A DNA stretch of 64,000 nucleotides from positions 2,046,001 to 2,110,000 of the forward strand of contig JACZZP010000007.1 of assembly GCA_015183035.1 (NCBI GenBank), given 5' to 3'. The notes beneath the pieces are model-generated. The model saw only the letters and a program-made list of their open reading frames with translations, did not search any database and had not been told where the DNA came from. The first letter of the stretch is position 1. Each line of letters begins with the position of its first letter. The translations under genes and the position numbers were made by a program. Source of the DNA: Meloidogyne chitwoodi. Its lineage: Eukaryota > Nematoda > Chromadorea > Rhabditida > Meloidogynidae. Positions 1 through 13,204 of the stretch are shown in pieces.

Positions 1-1488
1 GAAAATAGGAGACTTATTAATAGTTTGATGTCTAGAATTTTCAGAATAAGTAATTAAAGTAGCTGAGGTCGAAAGTGGTGTTTGAGATGGCTGTACTGTT
101 CCAACAGCCCCAGTAGATAACCCACTAACTTGGTTCATTCGCTGTTTACGTTTTCTCAATTCTAATTCCAGTAATTCATTAACTTCATCATCATCAGTAG
201 AATTTTCGTTAGTTGATTCTGTAAATGATTTTCCCATTCCCAATGTAGCTGTTCGTCGAGTAAATAATTGTTCTTGTTTATCCAAAATTGAATCAAGAAT
301 ATCAAATCCGGCAGATGAATTAACAACTTAAAAATGAGAATAAAAAATAATTAAAAATAAAACCTTTTTGATTTGAAATTGGTTCAGAAATTGTAGGTTT
401 TGATGTGGATTTTAATTTATTAAAAACATCTTCTCCAGAAGCTAGTGTTGCTCTTCGTTTTTCAATTGGTTCAGGACACTAAAATATAAATTTATTTCTG
501 AATCAAAATTTGTAAAATCAATGAGAACAAACTTTCTTTTGAATCTTTCGTTGTTCCTTAATAAATTGTTTTTTCTTCTTCAAAGGACTCTCACTACGCT
601 TTTTGTCAATTTTTTCTATCGAATTTTCTGATGTAATGATTTCTTGATGTTGTTTTTCCTTCTCTAAATGAATCTCAACACGTTTTTTATCAACTTTTTC
701 TATTGAATTTTCTGATGTAGTAACTACTTTAGGTTGTTTTTTCTTCTCCGAATGAATCTTACGTTTTTTGTCAATTTTTTCTATCAAATTCTCCGATGTA
801 GTGACTAATTGAGGTTGTTTTTTCTCCAAATGAATATCACTACATTTTTTGTCAATTTTTTCTATAGACTTTTCTGGTGTAGTAACTATTTGAGGTATAA
901 CTTCATTTATAATTGGAGGTTCAGGCGCTTTTGGAATTATTGTTAAAAGCGAAGCAATTGAAGGCTTCTCCTTTGCCCAATTGAATTTAAAAGGAGGAAG
1001 AGCTAAAGATTCTGTGACAGGTAATTTATTCAAATCAGGCTGAGGGCGTTCAGTATTCTCGATGTCGAGTATATCATCAACAGGCTGTTGATAATAGAAA
1101 TGAGAATATGTATAAAAAAAAGTGTTTAATTCGAACCTTTCGTTTGTATCCTCTTTTAGTTTTCTTTGGTGATTCAATATCAATACGAGAAACCAAAAGA
1201 GGTGATGGATCATAGACTTGACGACCACCCTCTGCAAGACGCACATGATCTTCAAGGCGCATAGCTAGATCATCTTTATTTCCTCGAATATCCAATCCTA
1301 ATAATTATTAATTAAAACTAAATATTTATAAGTTGATTAAAAAAATCTTACAATAACGGAAAACTTTTTAAGTAACCTCTATTCTGTAGCTCATCTTTCA
1401 AACGTTGTAAAGGTAGCAAAGAAATCATAGCAGGATTTAGCGGACCTCCTGAAACACCAGCAGAACGTCTGGTTCGAACCTCCATCAT
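1..1488 (-). CDS. SAP-domain protein, C-terminus beyond the left edge
   Basis: Five exons are read on the minus strand: 1488-1377, 1297-1137, 1084-533, 478-364 and 326 to the window edge. All joins keep frame at GT-AG sites. The N-terminal ~60 residues carry a SAP motif (LKDELQNRGLDIRGNKDDLA), a helix-extension-helix fold used to bind DNA or RNA in chromatin and mRNP proteins. A basic stretch (KKTKRGYKRK) follows and could act as a nuclear localisation signal. The third exon encodes four imperfect copies of a ~28-residue Lys/Glu-rich unit built around TTSENSIEKIDKKR, probably helical. Later sequence is acidic and low in complexity (STDDDEVNELLELELRKRK). I do not recognise an orthologue. A nuclear nucleic-acid-binding role is inferred from the SAP motif alone. 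The start is the first of two adjacent ATGs. Confidence 0.72.
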
Positions 1489-1872
1489 CAAATTTTAATG
1501 TAAATTCTTGAAATAATTACGAAAAATTAAAACAAGGAACAAAACTGTTTTTGTTTAATGTATTTCATGTTTTTTAAAAAAGACAATTTTGTATGGCACC
1601 AAAATGGTTAGTGACAAACTGTTAAACGACAAAATGGTCAGACAAATCTGGAAAGTTGGTCACGACAAAATGGTCAGTGACACAATGGAAAGAAATGACA
1701 AGTGGTAGAGACATTGAACTGTGTCTCGTCCTTCGCTCAATGAGATAGACCAGAAGCTCTGTCGACTTCCACGATTGCGATTATTGAAGATTTGATCTGT
1801 AGATAGGTGCTGGTAGAAAGGCGTTCACGATTCGTTTTTTTATAGTAAAATTTTTTTCTCACTGTTTAAGAG

Positions 1873-1880
1873 TATAAAAA
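1873..1880 (+). promoter_or_regulatory. TATA box of the kinase gene
   Basis: TATAAAAA lies 79 bases before the kinase ATG and is followed at once by CTTCAGTTTTTTCAGT, which resembles an initiator. No other start codon lies between it and the ATG at 1959. Placement fits a TATA-driven promoter, but the AT-rich background makes chance matches easy. Confidence 0.4.
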
Positions 1881-1958
1881 CTTCAGTTTTTTCAGTTTAA
1901 TCAATCAAATTCGACAACTTAAATTCTACTAAACAACAGTCAACCTTAATTCATCGCA

Positions 1959-3138
1959 ATGACTTCAAATTCAGTCAACTCGGAAGCCAGCATTACAACG
2001 TACAAAGGGTCAGTTTGTTTTTTCTTTTTAACATCTCTTTTCAATCTTTTTGTTTTATCTTTTTAGCGCTTCGCAGAACTTTTTAATCATCTCCGAGATC
2101 GCAGCTGGTGGATATGGCGCAGTCTACAAAGTGCGAGGATCTACAGGTGGAATTTACGCACTCAAGCTGGAGAAGAGAGCCCCGAGGCGAGACCATTTCA
2201 AGCTGCAGATGGAGGTGCGTGTTCTACAAGCGGCGGCCAAAGGAACTTCGGAACAACGACAACATCTACCATCATTAATCGACTACAGTGAGCCCCGCAA
2301 TGATACTGCAAGCATGTTCATCGTTATGACGCTTCTGGGCAAGTCTCTGGGGGATATAAAGCGGTCATACAAAAGAAGGATCTTCAGGTCAGTGAAGGAA
2401 ATAGTTTTTAGTAAATTATCACTTTTTTCAGCGCCAATACTGCCTACTATTGCGCTCTTCAGGCGATAGACGCGATCAAGGAGATGCACGAGTTCGGTTT
2501 TCTCCACCGCGACATCAAGCCAGCGAACTTCGTTATCGGTGCACCGGGGAGCCGAAGTGAAAGTACTGTCTACGTCGTCGACTACGGGATTGCGCGGAAA
2601 TTTCTTGATAAAAATGGGAGTATGCTGACACCAAGAAGGAAGGTAAAATAAAAATTAATTCAGCGTTTAAAAGTTTTTTTTAATTTCTCAGATCAAATTC
2701 AAAGGCACTGTTCGCTTTGCACCTGTGACAATGCACAAGATGGAGGAACTTGGACGCAAGGATGACTGCGAAAGCTGGATCTACATGGTCGTGGATATGG
2801 TCAACGAAAATCGACTACCTTGGCACATGTGCACTGACGTTGAGGAGGTTGAGCGAATGAAGAAGGAAGCGATTGACAACCCTCAGATATTGTTCAGGAG
2901 CGATGAGGTAAATATCCTCATATCTTTTATAACTAAATAATCATATTTTCTTTTAAAGGAAAAAGAATTTCGGGACATTGTCCGGTACTTGAACGGGATG
3001 CATTACGTGGACAAGGTTGACTACCTTTGGATCTGTGAGATGGTCAAGCGTGTAGCGAAACGACGGAATTGTCACCTCAAGGAACCCTTTGACTGGCAAA
3101 AGAAGAGAGATACTAGCAGCAGAACAAAGTCTAAATGA
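1959..3138 (+). CDS. Casein kinase 1 / tau-tubulin kinase-like protein kinase
   Basis: Five exons: 1959-2008, 2067-2387, 2432-2642, 2692-2907 and 2959-3138. The product is a ~325-residue Ser/Thr kinase of the CK1 group, consisting almost only of the catalytic domain. Visible motifs are a glycine loop (AAGGYGAVYKV), the VAIK-type lysine (YALKLEK), the catalytic loop HRDIKPANF and the CK1/TTBK activation segment (GTVRFAPVTMHKMEELGRKD). The DFG motif reads DYG. A Lys/Arg-rich tail ends the protein. Nematodes have a large CK1 expansion, many members of which are sperm-enriched, so a germline role is a reasonable guess. Exon sequence is far richer in G+C than its neighbours and uses GC-ending codons such as CTG, GCG and ATC. 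It is divergent from the SAP-domain gene across a 470-base gap. Confidence 0.9.
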
Positions 3139-3505
3139 TTACTTTGTGTGTATATATTGTGACCTTTTTTGTACATATTAATTGTATTTGCCTATCTATA
3201 ATCATATAATTGTCATACTCATATTGTTTTCTTTTTTGTTTGTAAATTTATTGGTGAATATAAAAATTAATAAAATTGTTTGGTGTTTAATATTAAGTAG
3301 GAAAGAAAAGATTAAATTCAGAAAATTTAAGAGGTAGAAAATTTGAAAGCCTGCTAGCACTAAAATTTGAAAAAATTATCAAAATGTTAAAAGGGAAAGG
3401 CATTTGAATAAAAATATTAAGTGAGGATGACCTTTAACTTTTTAAAAGAAAAACTACATTTTTTTGTTCTCTTCTATATTTTTTCTGAATTCTACTATTT
3501 TTTCA
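3139..3505. other. Convergent 3' intergenic gap
   Basis: Sequence between the stop codons of the kinase and spermidine synthase genes. It is AT-rich, with AATAAA-like polyadenylation words on the plus strand near 3268 (AATAAAATTG). No gene or repeat is seen. Confidence 0.6.
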
Positions 3506-4882
<1,377 letters not shown>

Positions 4883-5990
4883 TTTTATGTAAATTTTTTC
4901 TAAAAAAAATTAAAAGGGAATTTTATATAAATAATGAAACATTTTATTTTTTTAAAGTGTTACGTTTTTGAGGGAGAAAAATAAGTAGATATTAATTGTT
5001 TATTTTTAATTGCACTTTAAAAAATCTTTTTTACAATGTATTTATATTATATATTTTAGTTGTACATTTTCCTCTTTCTTGTTTTCCTCGTTAATCCAAA
5101 TATAACAAAATGCCAATAAGGGCAGAATAGACAAAATGTTAATTAAGAAAAAATGACAAAATGCCAATTTGAGATAAAAAAGTCAAAATGCCAAGACAAA
5201 TAATGTAGACAAAATTTATTAAAAGAAACATGCTGTTTGGACCGGTTTAATCTAATAAATAAAAAGATTTTGATTTTATGCAACATTTTCCACTTTTTAT
5301 TTCAAATTAAAACTATTCAGTTTTTATAGAAAGAGACGCTTCTTCTTTCTTCCCCAACAAAAATCTAATGGATTTAATTGAATTGTTAGAATAAAAATAC
5401 ATTTACGTAATAAAAAATACACCTCATTTTCAACATTTTGTCGATTAAAAAAATAATATAATTTTTTAAATTTATTTTTAATGTGTTAAAAAAAATAATT
5501 TTTTTTAATTATAAAAAGGCTCAAAAATTCCAATTTTCTCAGTTAGTTCCAATAATCTCAACTTCAATTAAATAATAAACTACACGAAATTTTTTTTAAC
5601 CAAAATAGTACCCTTCTAGTAGAGAGAATGTAAATATTATTAATTATTCTCTTACACCATCTTTTTTAGTAAAAATATAAAGTCCACTCCCGTTATAAGT
5701 ACACCCTACCATTTTAGGTGTTTTTAAATCCTTAGTGTACTAATAACCATATTCTTTGAATATATTTATTTTTTATTATTTTAATCACATTTTAAACAAA
5801 TTAACTAGTTTATTACGCTATAAAAACACGTTGTTTTGTGTTGATTTATAACATTATAATGACCCAATTACGCCAATATAATATAATCATTATTTATATT
5901 TATTTATTTTGAAAATAAATATAATTTTCCGTTTAAAAAAGCTTTCACTTTTATAGGTATAATTAATTTTATTTTAAATCAACAGTGAAA
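4883..5990. other. Divergent intergenic region with phrase repeats
   Basis: This lies between the starts of spermidine synthase and the carboxypeptidase. Positions 5106-5206 hold several copies of a (G)ACAAAATGCCAA phrase. Positions 5685-5720 contain CCCGTTATAAGTACACCC, related to the termini of the small inverted-repeat element at 6951. No coding sequence is recognised. Confidence 0.55.
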
Positions 5991-8900
5991 ATGTTAAAAA
6001 ATAAATTAAAATTATTTTTTTTTATTTTAACAACAACAAATTTATTTGTGGAAAATAAAAATAAAATTTTAATAAAAGAAGAAACTTTATCTCAAGAGAA
6101 ATTTAAAGTTTTTAGAATTTATGCAAAAAGTTGGGAGGATGTTAAGGCTGTTGGGGAATTAAGAAAAGTTTCACAGGAGAGTCAAGAAGTAAGAAAAAAA
6201 AATAAAATAAAATTAAACTTTGACTGACACCCAATTCATCTACACTAAATTTATTAATATTCATTTGATCAATTCAATTAAATTTATAAATTTATTCCAA
6301 TAAAAGGCAGTCTATGGGCACTAAAAAATTAGAAAAGGGTTGTATAAAATTAAAAAGGCTGTCCTTTCTATTAGAATAGAAAAAATAAAAAAATTTAATT
6401 AAGATCGATTTTTGGCTTGATTCTTCTGTTCAGCCTGGACAATTTGCTGATGTAATGGTTTCTCCCTCTGGAATGTTATTTTTTGAAAAATTTTTAAAAG
6501 AACATTCTTCATTAAATACAGAAATAACTGTAAATGATGTGCAAAAGTAAAAAATTAAAAAATTAAATTTAAATTAAATTTTTCAGTTTAATAATTAAAA
6601 ATGAACTTTTACCTAAACTTAAATGGAGAAGACAAAAAAATTTAAAAAAAGAAAGAAGAAAAGAAAAAAATGAAGAAAATTCAAAATTTCATCGTAGCCG
6701 TAGAAGTGATTTTTTACAAAATAAATTTGGTAAAAAAATTAATTTAAAAAAATTTTTATTTAATTAAATATATTTTAGGGGAGTCCGCGGAAACTCCCCA
6801 ATCCAAAAATTATATAAAATTTAAATTCCAAAATAAATATAGCGGAATAAAATATTATTTTCTTAACCAGTACAAATTGAATTATTATATATTAAGCAGA
6901 AATTGTTTATAAATTTGTATTTTTAGTAACACTCCGGATATAGAGACACTCTAATCTCGTTATAAGGACACTTTTATATAGTAACACTCCTAATATTAGT
7001 TAAATCCATCTTCTGGTCCCAACAAGAGAACGGATATACTAAAAATCCGGATATAAGGACACCCTCTGACATCCCTTGTGGTGTCCTTATAACGGAAGTC
7101 AACTGTTAGTACAAGTGATAAAAGTGATTTTTATTGAAAATATTTGTACAAAATTAATTTATTAATTTTTAATTAATTTTAGATCAACTAAGAGGTGTTC
7201 AATACCCATTTGGTGAATATACAAATTATAATGAAATGGTAATTTTCAAATTTTAATAAATTTTTTTTAATTTATTTTTAAATTTTATGAATTAAAAAAA
7301 ATAAAAAAATTCCAAAAATTAAATTAATTAATTTTTTCAATTAATTGAAGGTCCGTTATATGCGTACATTAGAGTTTTATTACCCTCATTTAGTCCAATT
7401 ACTTCAAATTGGGACAACACATGAAGGACGTTCTATTGAGGGTGTTAAGGTATTTAAATTCTTTTTAAATTTTATTTATTTATTTTTAGATTGGTATTTC
7501 TTCAATAAATAATTTTAATAAAGAAAATGATCAAAATAAAACAATAGAAAAAACAAAAAAGGCTTTTTGGATAGGTTAAAAAATTAAAAATTAATTTTAA
7601 AAAAATAAAGAGTATTTATCATTAAATAGACTCATAAAATGAGAGATTTATAGGAAATAAATAATTTTTTACAGTTAAATGATTTTCTCTCTTTTTTTCC
7701 TTTATACTAGGTCAATTACACTTTAAAAATTTTTTTAATTTTTTCTTTACTCAGTTCCCTCTTTTTTTTATTTCTCTTATATAGAAAGATAATCTCAAAA
7801 CTTTTTTTTAATAATTCCGTGTTTTTTCTTCTCACTCAGTAATTTCTAATCTTTTGAGGGAAGCGGCGATAGGGGGATGGTTGAATAAATAAAATAATTT
7901 TAATTTTTGGATCAATCAAATTTATTTTTTTTATATTTTCTATGAATGATTGGCTGCCTTAATTTAAAAAAATACAAAAAAAAAATTTATATTTTATTTT
8001 AATTTTATTAAATTATTTTAAAAGATGGAAATATGCATGCACGTGAATGGGCATCTAGTCACACAGCTTTATTTATTGTAAAATTAAAAAAAATTTTTTT
8101 TAATTTTTTTTTAATTTTTTTCCTTTTTAGATTAATCAGTTAATATCATCTTATGGCAAAGATCCTTTTTTAACCAAAGCATTAGAAGAAATTGACTTTT
8201 TTATAATTCCATGTGCTAATCCTGATGGCTTTGAATTTTCTAGGTCTTCAATAAATCCTAAAGTAAATTTTAAAAAATAATATATTTATTTTTTATTTAT
8301 TTTTTCGATTCGTCTCTGGCGAAAAAATCGTTCACCAGAACAATGCACAAAAACATGGAATGGACTTTTATGTTGTAGAGGTGTTGATTTAAATAGGTAT
8401 GTTTGGGCGCAAGGTCGATAGGCGCGTGTGTTTATAAATTAAACAAATAAAAAACTAAACTTTTGTAATTTTGTACAAATATTTTAAAAAGTGTTAGCTA
8501 CAAATTCTGAAATTTTCAGAATTTTAGGTTGACTATAAAAAAAGTTATGGGCAAAAATGTCTAATTAGTGAAGAAAATTTTGCTTTTTTGATATTTTTTA
8601 CCGTAACTTTTGAAATAATTTATCTAAAATTTTGAAATTTTTAATCAAGTTAGCTAACACTGTTTTTAATGATTTAGCAAAATTTCAAAATTTTGCAATT
8701 TAATTAAATAATTTTATAAGGTGGCGAAGTAGACAAGCGCTTTAATAGGGAGATGACTTTATTTTAATTTTTTTCAATCCAAAAATTGTCAAAATTAAAA
8801 ATAATTATTAATTTTTTAAAATTAATAATTTCTTTAATTAAAAATTTTTTTTTCAGAAATTTTGATTTTCACTGGGCAGAAACAGGCTCTTCATTAAATG

Positions 8901-11900
8901 CTTGTTCTAATCTTTATTCTGGAAAGAGGGCATTTAGTGAACCTGAGTCTAGAGCAATTTCTGATTTTTTGAAAAATAATAATGAAGAAGATGGGGAAAA
9001 GCGTTTCTATGCCTTTGTTTGATTTTTCTTAAATTTTAAAAAATTAAAAAAAAATTTAAATTTCGAAAAAAATTTTTTAGATTTTTAAAAAATTAAAAAA
9101 AAATTTAAAAAAAATTTAAAAATAATTTTTTTTTTAATTTAAAGATGACTTTACACACTTATGCACAAATGTGGATACATCCATTTTCTCACGAATACAA
9201 TACTTATCCCTCTGATGCAGAAGATTTAAAAAATGTTGCTTTACGTGCTACAGAACGTTTAGAAAAAATATACGGTACTCATTATAGAGTTGGTACTGGG
9301 GCTGATTTACTTGGTTATTTTTTTAAAATAAGAAAATAAAAATTTTTTTTAAAGCTCCAGCATCTGGAGGTTCTGATGATTGGGCTAAAGAAACACTTGG
9401 AATTAAATATGTTTATTTGGTGGAGTTAAGGCCAAAACTTGAACGTGGGCGTTTTAATTAAATAAAATTACTTTTGAGGAAAAAAATAAGTAAACGGAAA
9501 AAAGAGCAGTGAAAATTTAACGACGGAAAAATGAGCAGTAAACAGAAAAATGGAAATTAAGTTAAAAAATAATAAGCAGAAAAAGAGCAGAAGGAAAAAA
9601 TAAAAAATAAAAAAAAACAGAAATTGTGTTTATTCTGATTTATCCACTGTCTTACTATTAATAATTTCTCTTATATCTCTCTACCTTTTTTTAATAATAT
9701 ATGTACATATTTATTAGTGACATTTTGTCACTTTCCCTTTATTTTTTCTGAGTCAAGTTTTTATTTAAATTTACTTTTTTTTTAATTTATTTTATTTTCA
9801 GTGTCTAATGGCTTTATTCTTAATCAGGTAGAAACTTGTTTAATTTTTAAAAATTATTTTTTTTTAATTAGGAAGAATTGCTTGATACAGCTGTTGAAAC
9901 ATTTGAAGCAATAAAAGAAGTAATTAAAGCTGTAATGTCTGAATCTTCATTTAATGTAAAAAATACAACAGAATCAAATATTAATTTAATTAATGATACG
10001 CTGAAATTGGACGATAATGAAGAAGAAAGGATTAATTCAAGCACTTCAGTCAACGAGTTGAAGCAGTACATGGAAAACAACATTACTTTTGGGTCTTTAC
10101 TTGGCGAAATTTCGAAGCTAGAAACGAAAGAAAGTCAATTGGAGACAACTATGACATCAGTAAAACAAGTGGAAGAGAAAAAGGAGTTCGAGCAGTACAC
10201 GCAACACACAACAGAAACTTTTGATTTTATATTCAGAATTGAAGGGGAAGAGGCAAAAGAGGGAGGAGATGAAATTAAAAGATTAAAAGAAAACATTAAT
10301 AATTCAAATATTAATTTCCCCTCTACTTCAACTCAACAAGTACTCTTCCCTCTCTTCAATAATTCAAATAGTTCGGCCTTTGAAAATGAACAAAAAACTG
10401 AAGACGTTGATATCTCTAAGTTAACCATTTCTCTTCCTTTTACTGTTAATGGCAAAATTGAAAATATAGAAGAAACAGCATCATCAACATCTTCAAGCAG
10501 TACATCAACTTCAAGCAGTAAAGAATCTGAAACTTCACTACTCACTTTGAACAGTATATTTGAAGAGGATTCAACTCAAAGCAGTTCAATTGCAGAAGAT
10601 AAGATCAGCAGCGAAACAACATCTACGAGCAGTACAACAACTTCAAGCAGTACAACGTTAAAAAGTGCAACAATTTCATTTGGAAGTAGAATAGAATCTA
10701 TGAGTAAATCGATTAATACAACCACTACTTCAAGCAGTACATCAACATCTTCAAGCAGTACAAGTAGATCAACATTTTCTTCTTTGAGTTCAAACATGAT
10801 AACATTACCAACACTTTTAACATCTAAAAAATATCCGATAGAATTTGTATCCTTTGATGAAAAGAAGATTGAACTGAAACCTCTCATTAAAAAATACCTT
10901 AATTTCAAATCAACAACAAAATCAATAAGTTTCCCAATTTTTGATAACGATATAGAAATAGATAAAGAAAATGAAGGAGAAAACGATAAAATAACAACTG
11001 AGAAAATTGGAAAAACAGAATTAATTGAAGAAACAAAAACAGAACAAAAAAAGGAGTTGGAGCAGTTCAAGCAGTACAACCAAACAACTTTTTCTTCTTT
11101 GGCAGAAACAACAACAATTTCAACAATATTGGAGTCTGAAAAAATTAATAAAAGTACAATATTGCCCCATCTTTGGATGAAAACTCAAAAAATCTTTACT
11201 TTACCTTGGGTTCAAACAAGGCGCTTGTCATTAGCAAAGTGTATGTTTTTAAAATAATAATTTAATTTTTTAATTTAAATTAAAGTTTTAAACGGTCAAT
11301 AATATTATTAGGTGACAGTTGGTCACATTTTTAATTATTTTATTAATATTTTTAAATATTTTACAGTATTAAGAATTCAAAAAATTCCAATATTATCAAC
11401 AAAATCTACTACAACTACTCCCAATAATAATTTATTATTAACTAAATCAACAATAACTAAACCTCCATCTACAATGTTATTTACTGCAGTTGATGAAATT
11501 AGTGAAAAGGGGAAGCAAGAATTTGGCAAGTTATTTTTAGGGATATTACTGTGTTTTAAAATTTTTAAATGTCAATTTCCAAAAAATCAAATTTACAAAA
11601 AATTTTATTTTTCAAAATTTCCACTTTCATAATGTCCAATTTTAGTAATTTCACCTCCTCAACTAATTTCTCCTCCACTCTCTCCCCGGCTATATTTGGC
11701 ACCTCGTTTTCTTGGAAATGCCTTCTCAGGTTCATACGAAGATGATTTTTGTTGTTTACATAAAATAGGAAATGATGGACAAATAAAGGGAATTTCATTA
11801 AAAGGAGTTTCTGCAATTAATTTAATAAAATCAGTATTATTAGAAGAAAAAACAACAAAAATACCTACAAGTACTTCAACTACAACCTTAACTACAATAA

Positions 11901-12220
11901 ATGATGAAATTGTTCAAATTATGCCAAAAAAATGTTCAGATAAAAAGTTGGTATAATTTTAGATAAATATTTATTTTAAAAATGAAGTATCTAAGGGGGC
12001 ATTCAGAGGTATAAAGACACAACGGTTGTAAATACACTCGAATAAAATGACACAAGATATCTTTATAGGAATGTCTCCTTATATAAAATAACTCGTTTAT
12101 ATAAAACCATTTTTAAGGTCATCCTGTGCCTTTTGGATTCGTGCCCATTCCCCTGTTTGTACTGAACAACATAATTTTATGGAAAGAAATTGTGCTTTCT
12201 CTTGCGGTTTTTGTTATTAA
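5991..12220 (+). CDS. Secreted M14A zinc carboxypeptidase with Ser/Thr-rich linker and C-terminal ShKT domain
   Basis: About 17 exons, first 5991-6188, last 12118-12220. The N-terminus is a signal peptide (MLKNKLKLFFFILTTTNLF), followed by an M14 propeptide. The catalytic domain keeps its Zn ligands and key residues: HAREW (His, Glu), NPDGFEF, RLWRKNRSPEQC (Arg127 position), GVDLNRNFDFHW, TLHTYAQM (third Zn His), PASGGSDDWAKE and YLVELRP (catalytic Glu). The secreted enzyme should therefore be active in trimming C-terminal residues. The catalytic part ends in exon 9872-11240, which continues as a ~400-residue Ser/Thr-rich, likely O-glycosylated linker. A six-cysteine ShKT domain closes the protein (CSDKKSSCAFW...MERNCAFSCGFC). 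Exon 9802-9827 is only 26 bases. The intron 11526-11645 fits only a GC-AG pair, and the intron before exon 8308-8396 has no AG acceptor. Nematodes are known to carry carboxypeptidase-ShKT fusions. Confidence 0.88.
6951..7105. mobile_element. Small inverted-repeat element, mariner-type MITE candidate
   Basis: Within a carboxypeptidase intron, CTCGTTATAAGGACAC on the left is matched in inverse orientation by GTGTCCTTATAACGGAAG on the right, about 155 bp in all. A second member with closely related ends lies at 54338-54506. ACTCTCGTTATAA-type ends resemble those of Tc1/mariner-related elements. No transposase is present. The exact ends and target duplication are unclear. Confidence 0.5.
8460..8725 (+). 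repeat. Dispersed intronic repeat, copy 1
   Basis: This block in a carboxypeptidase intron shares ordered segments with 48960-49240 (same strand), including GGNNAAAAATGTCTAATTA and AAGTTAGCTANCACTGTTTT. It also matches the reverse complement of 46150-46262. The family is not identified. Confidence 0.5.
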
Positions 12221-13204
12221 ATATTAACAAAAAGCATTAAAAGTCTCTAGTCAATTAAATTTAATTTATTATTTTTAGAAAAATTATCAGGTTTTATTAA
12301 AAAATAAAATTGATTAAAAAAATAAAATAATTTTTCTTTTTAATTAAATTATATAATTTTCCAAAATTTTATAATTTCTATTATTTTACAAAACAATTCA
12401 AAATATTCAAAATATATTTTTTTTCAAGAGTATTCTCATAAAAATAACAATTAAAAATAAATAATATTATTTTTTATTAGATTTTTAGGTTATATTAACT
12501 TAACTCTTCTCTCTCAACACCTTTTTAGCCTTTTTACCCTTATTGCCTTTTTAAATATTTTCAAGTATTATTATCCACTTTAATCTCTTTTTTGTCGCAT
12601 ACCTTTTTATTGTTACAATTGTATTTATTATTAAAATAATAAAAGAATGACAAAATATCCTCACAAGTGACAAAATACATATATTTTCAATTTTTGTATT
12701 TTCCCTCCAACTTTGAGTCAATTCGTCCAACAGATTTACAAACTTGAAAAAAAGAAACTTGAAAGTGATTACTTTTACAATTCCAAAGAATAATTCTGAA
12801 AAATACAAATCAGAATAAAAAAAAAAGACAATTGCTCCCCAGTCAATAAAATTTTAAATATATTTACGCAATATTTATTTTCCCCTTGAAATAAAACAAA
12901 TAAATTATTTTTATAGTGGACAACAACGTAACAAATAAATAAAAAATAATATTGTAATTTTGTTTAATGTGTTAATAGTCTTTGTGACCACCATAATAAT
13001 AAAATTATTTTCTTCAATCAAACATTTATAAAAAAATAAGTCTTCTTTCAAGTAGATACTGTATATTTAATTATTAATAAATTATTTTTGTAATTAATTA
13101 ATTATAAAATAATAATAATTTCAAAAATTGACTTAAATCCTTAAAAATCACCTAAAATTTAAAAAATTCTCAAAAATCATCTTAAAGTCTCAAAATTCAT
13201 AAAA
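12221..13204. other. Intergenic, AT-rich
   Basis: Follows the carboxypeptidase stop. It contains two GACAAAATA phrases at 12648-12682 and otherwise only AT-rich sequence. No gene was recognised. The short reverse ORFs here have no features of real proteins. Confidence 0.5.

Noticed and set aside
6777..6800. Alternative exon start after TTTTAG in the carboxypeptidase intron
   Set aside because: The resulting frame closes quickly and the conserved sequence resumes only at 7183.
10333..11079. Minus-strand frames rich in Val/Leu/Ser opposite the carboxypeptidase linker
   Set aside because: They are the antisense of Ser/Thr-rich low-complexity coding sequence and show no motifs or splice logic.
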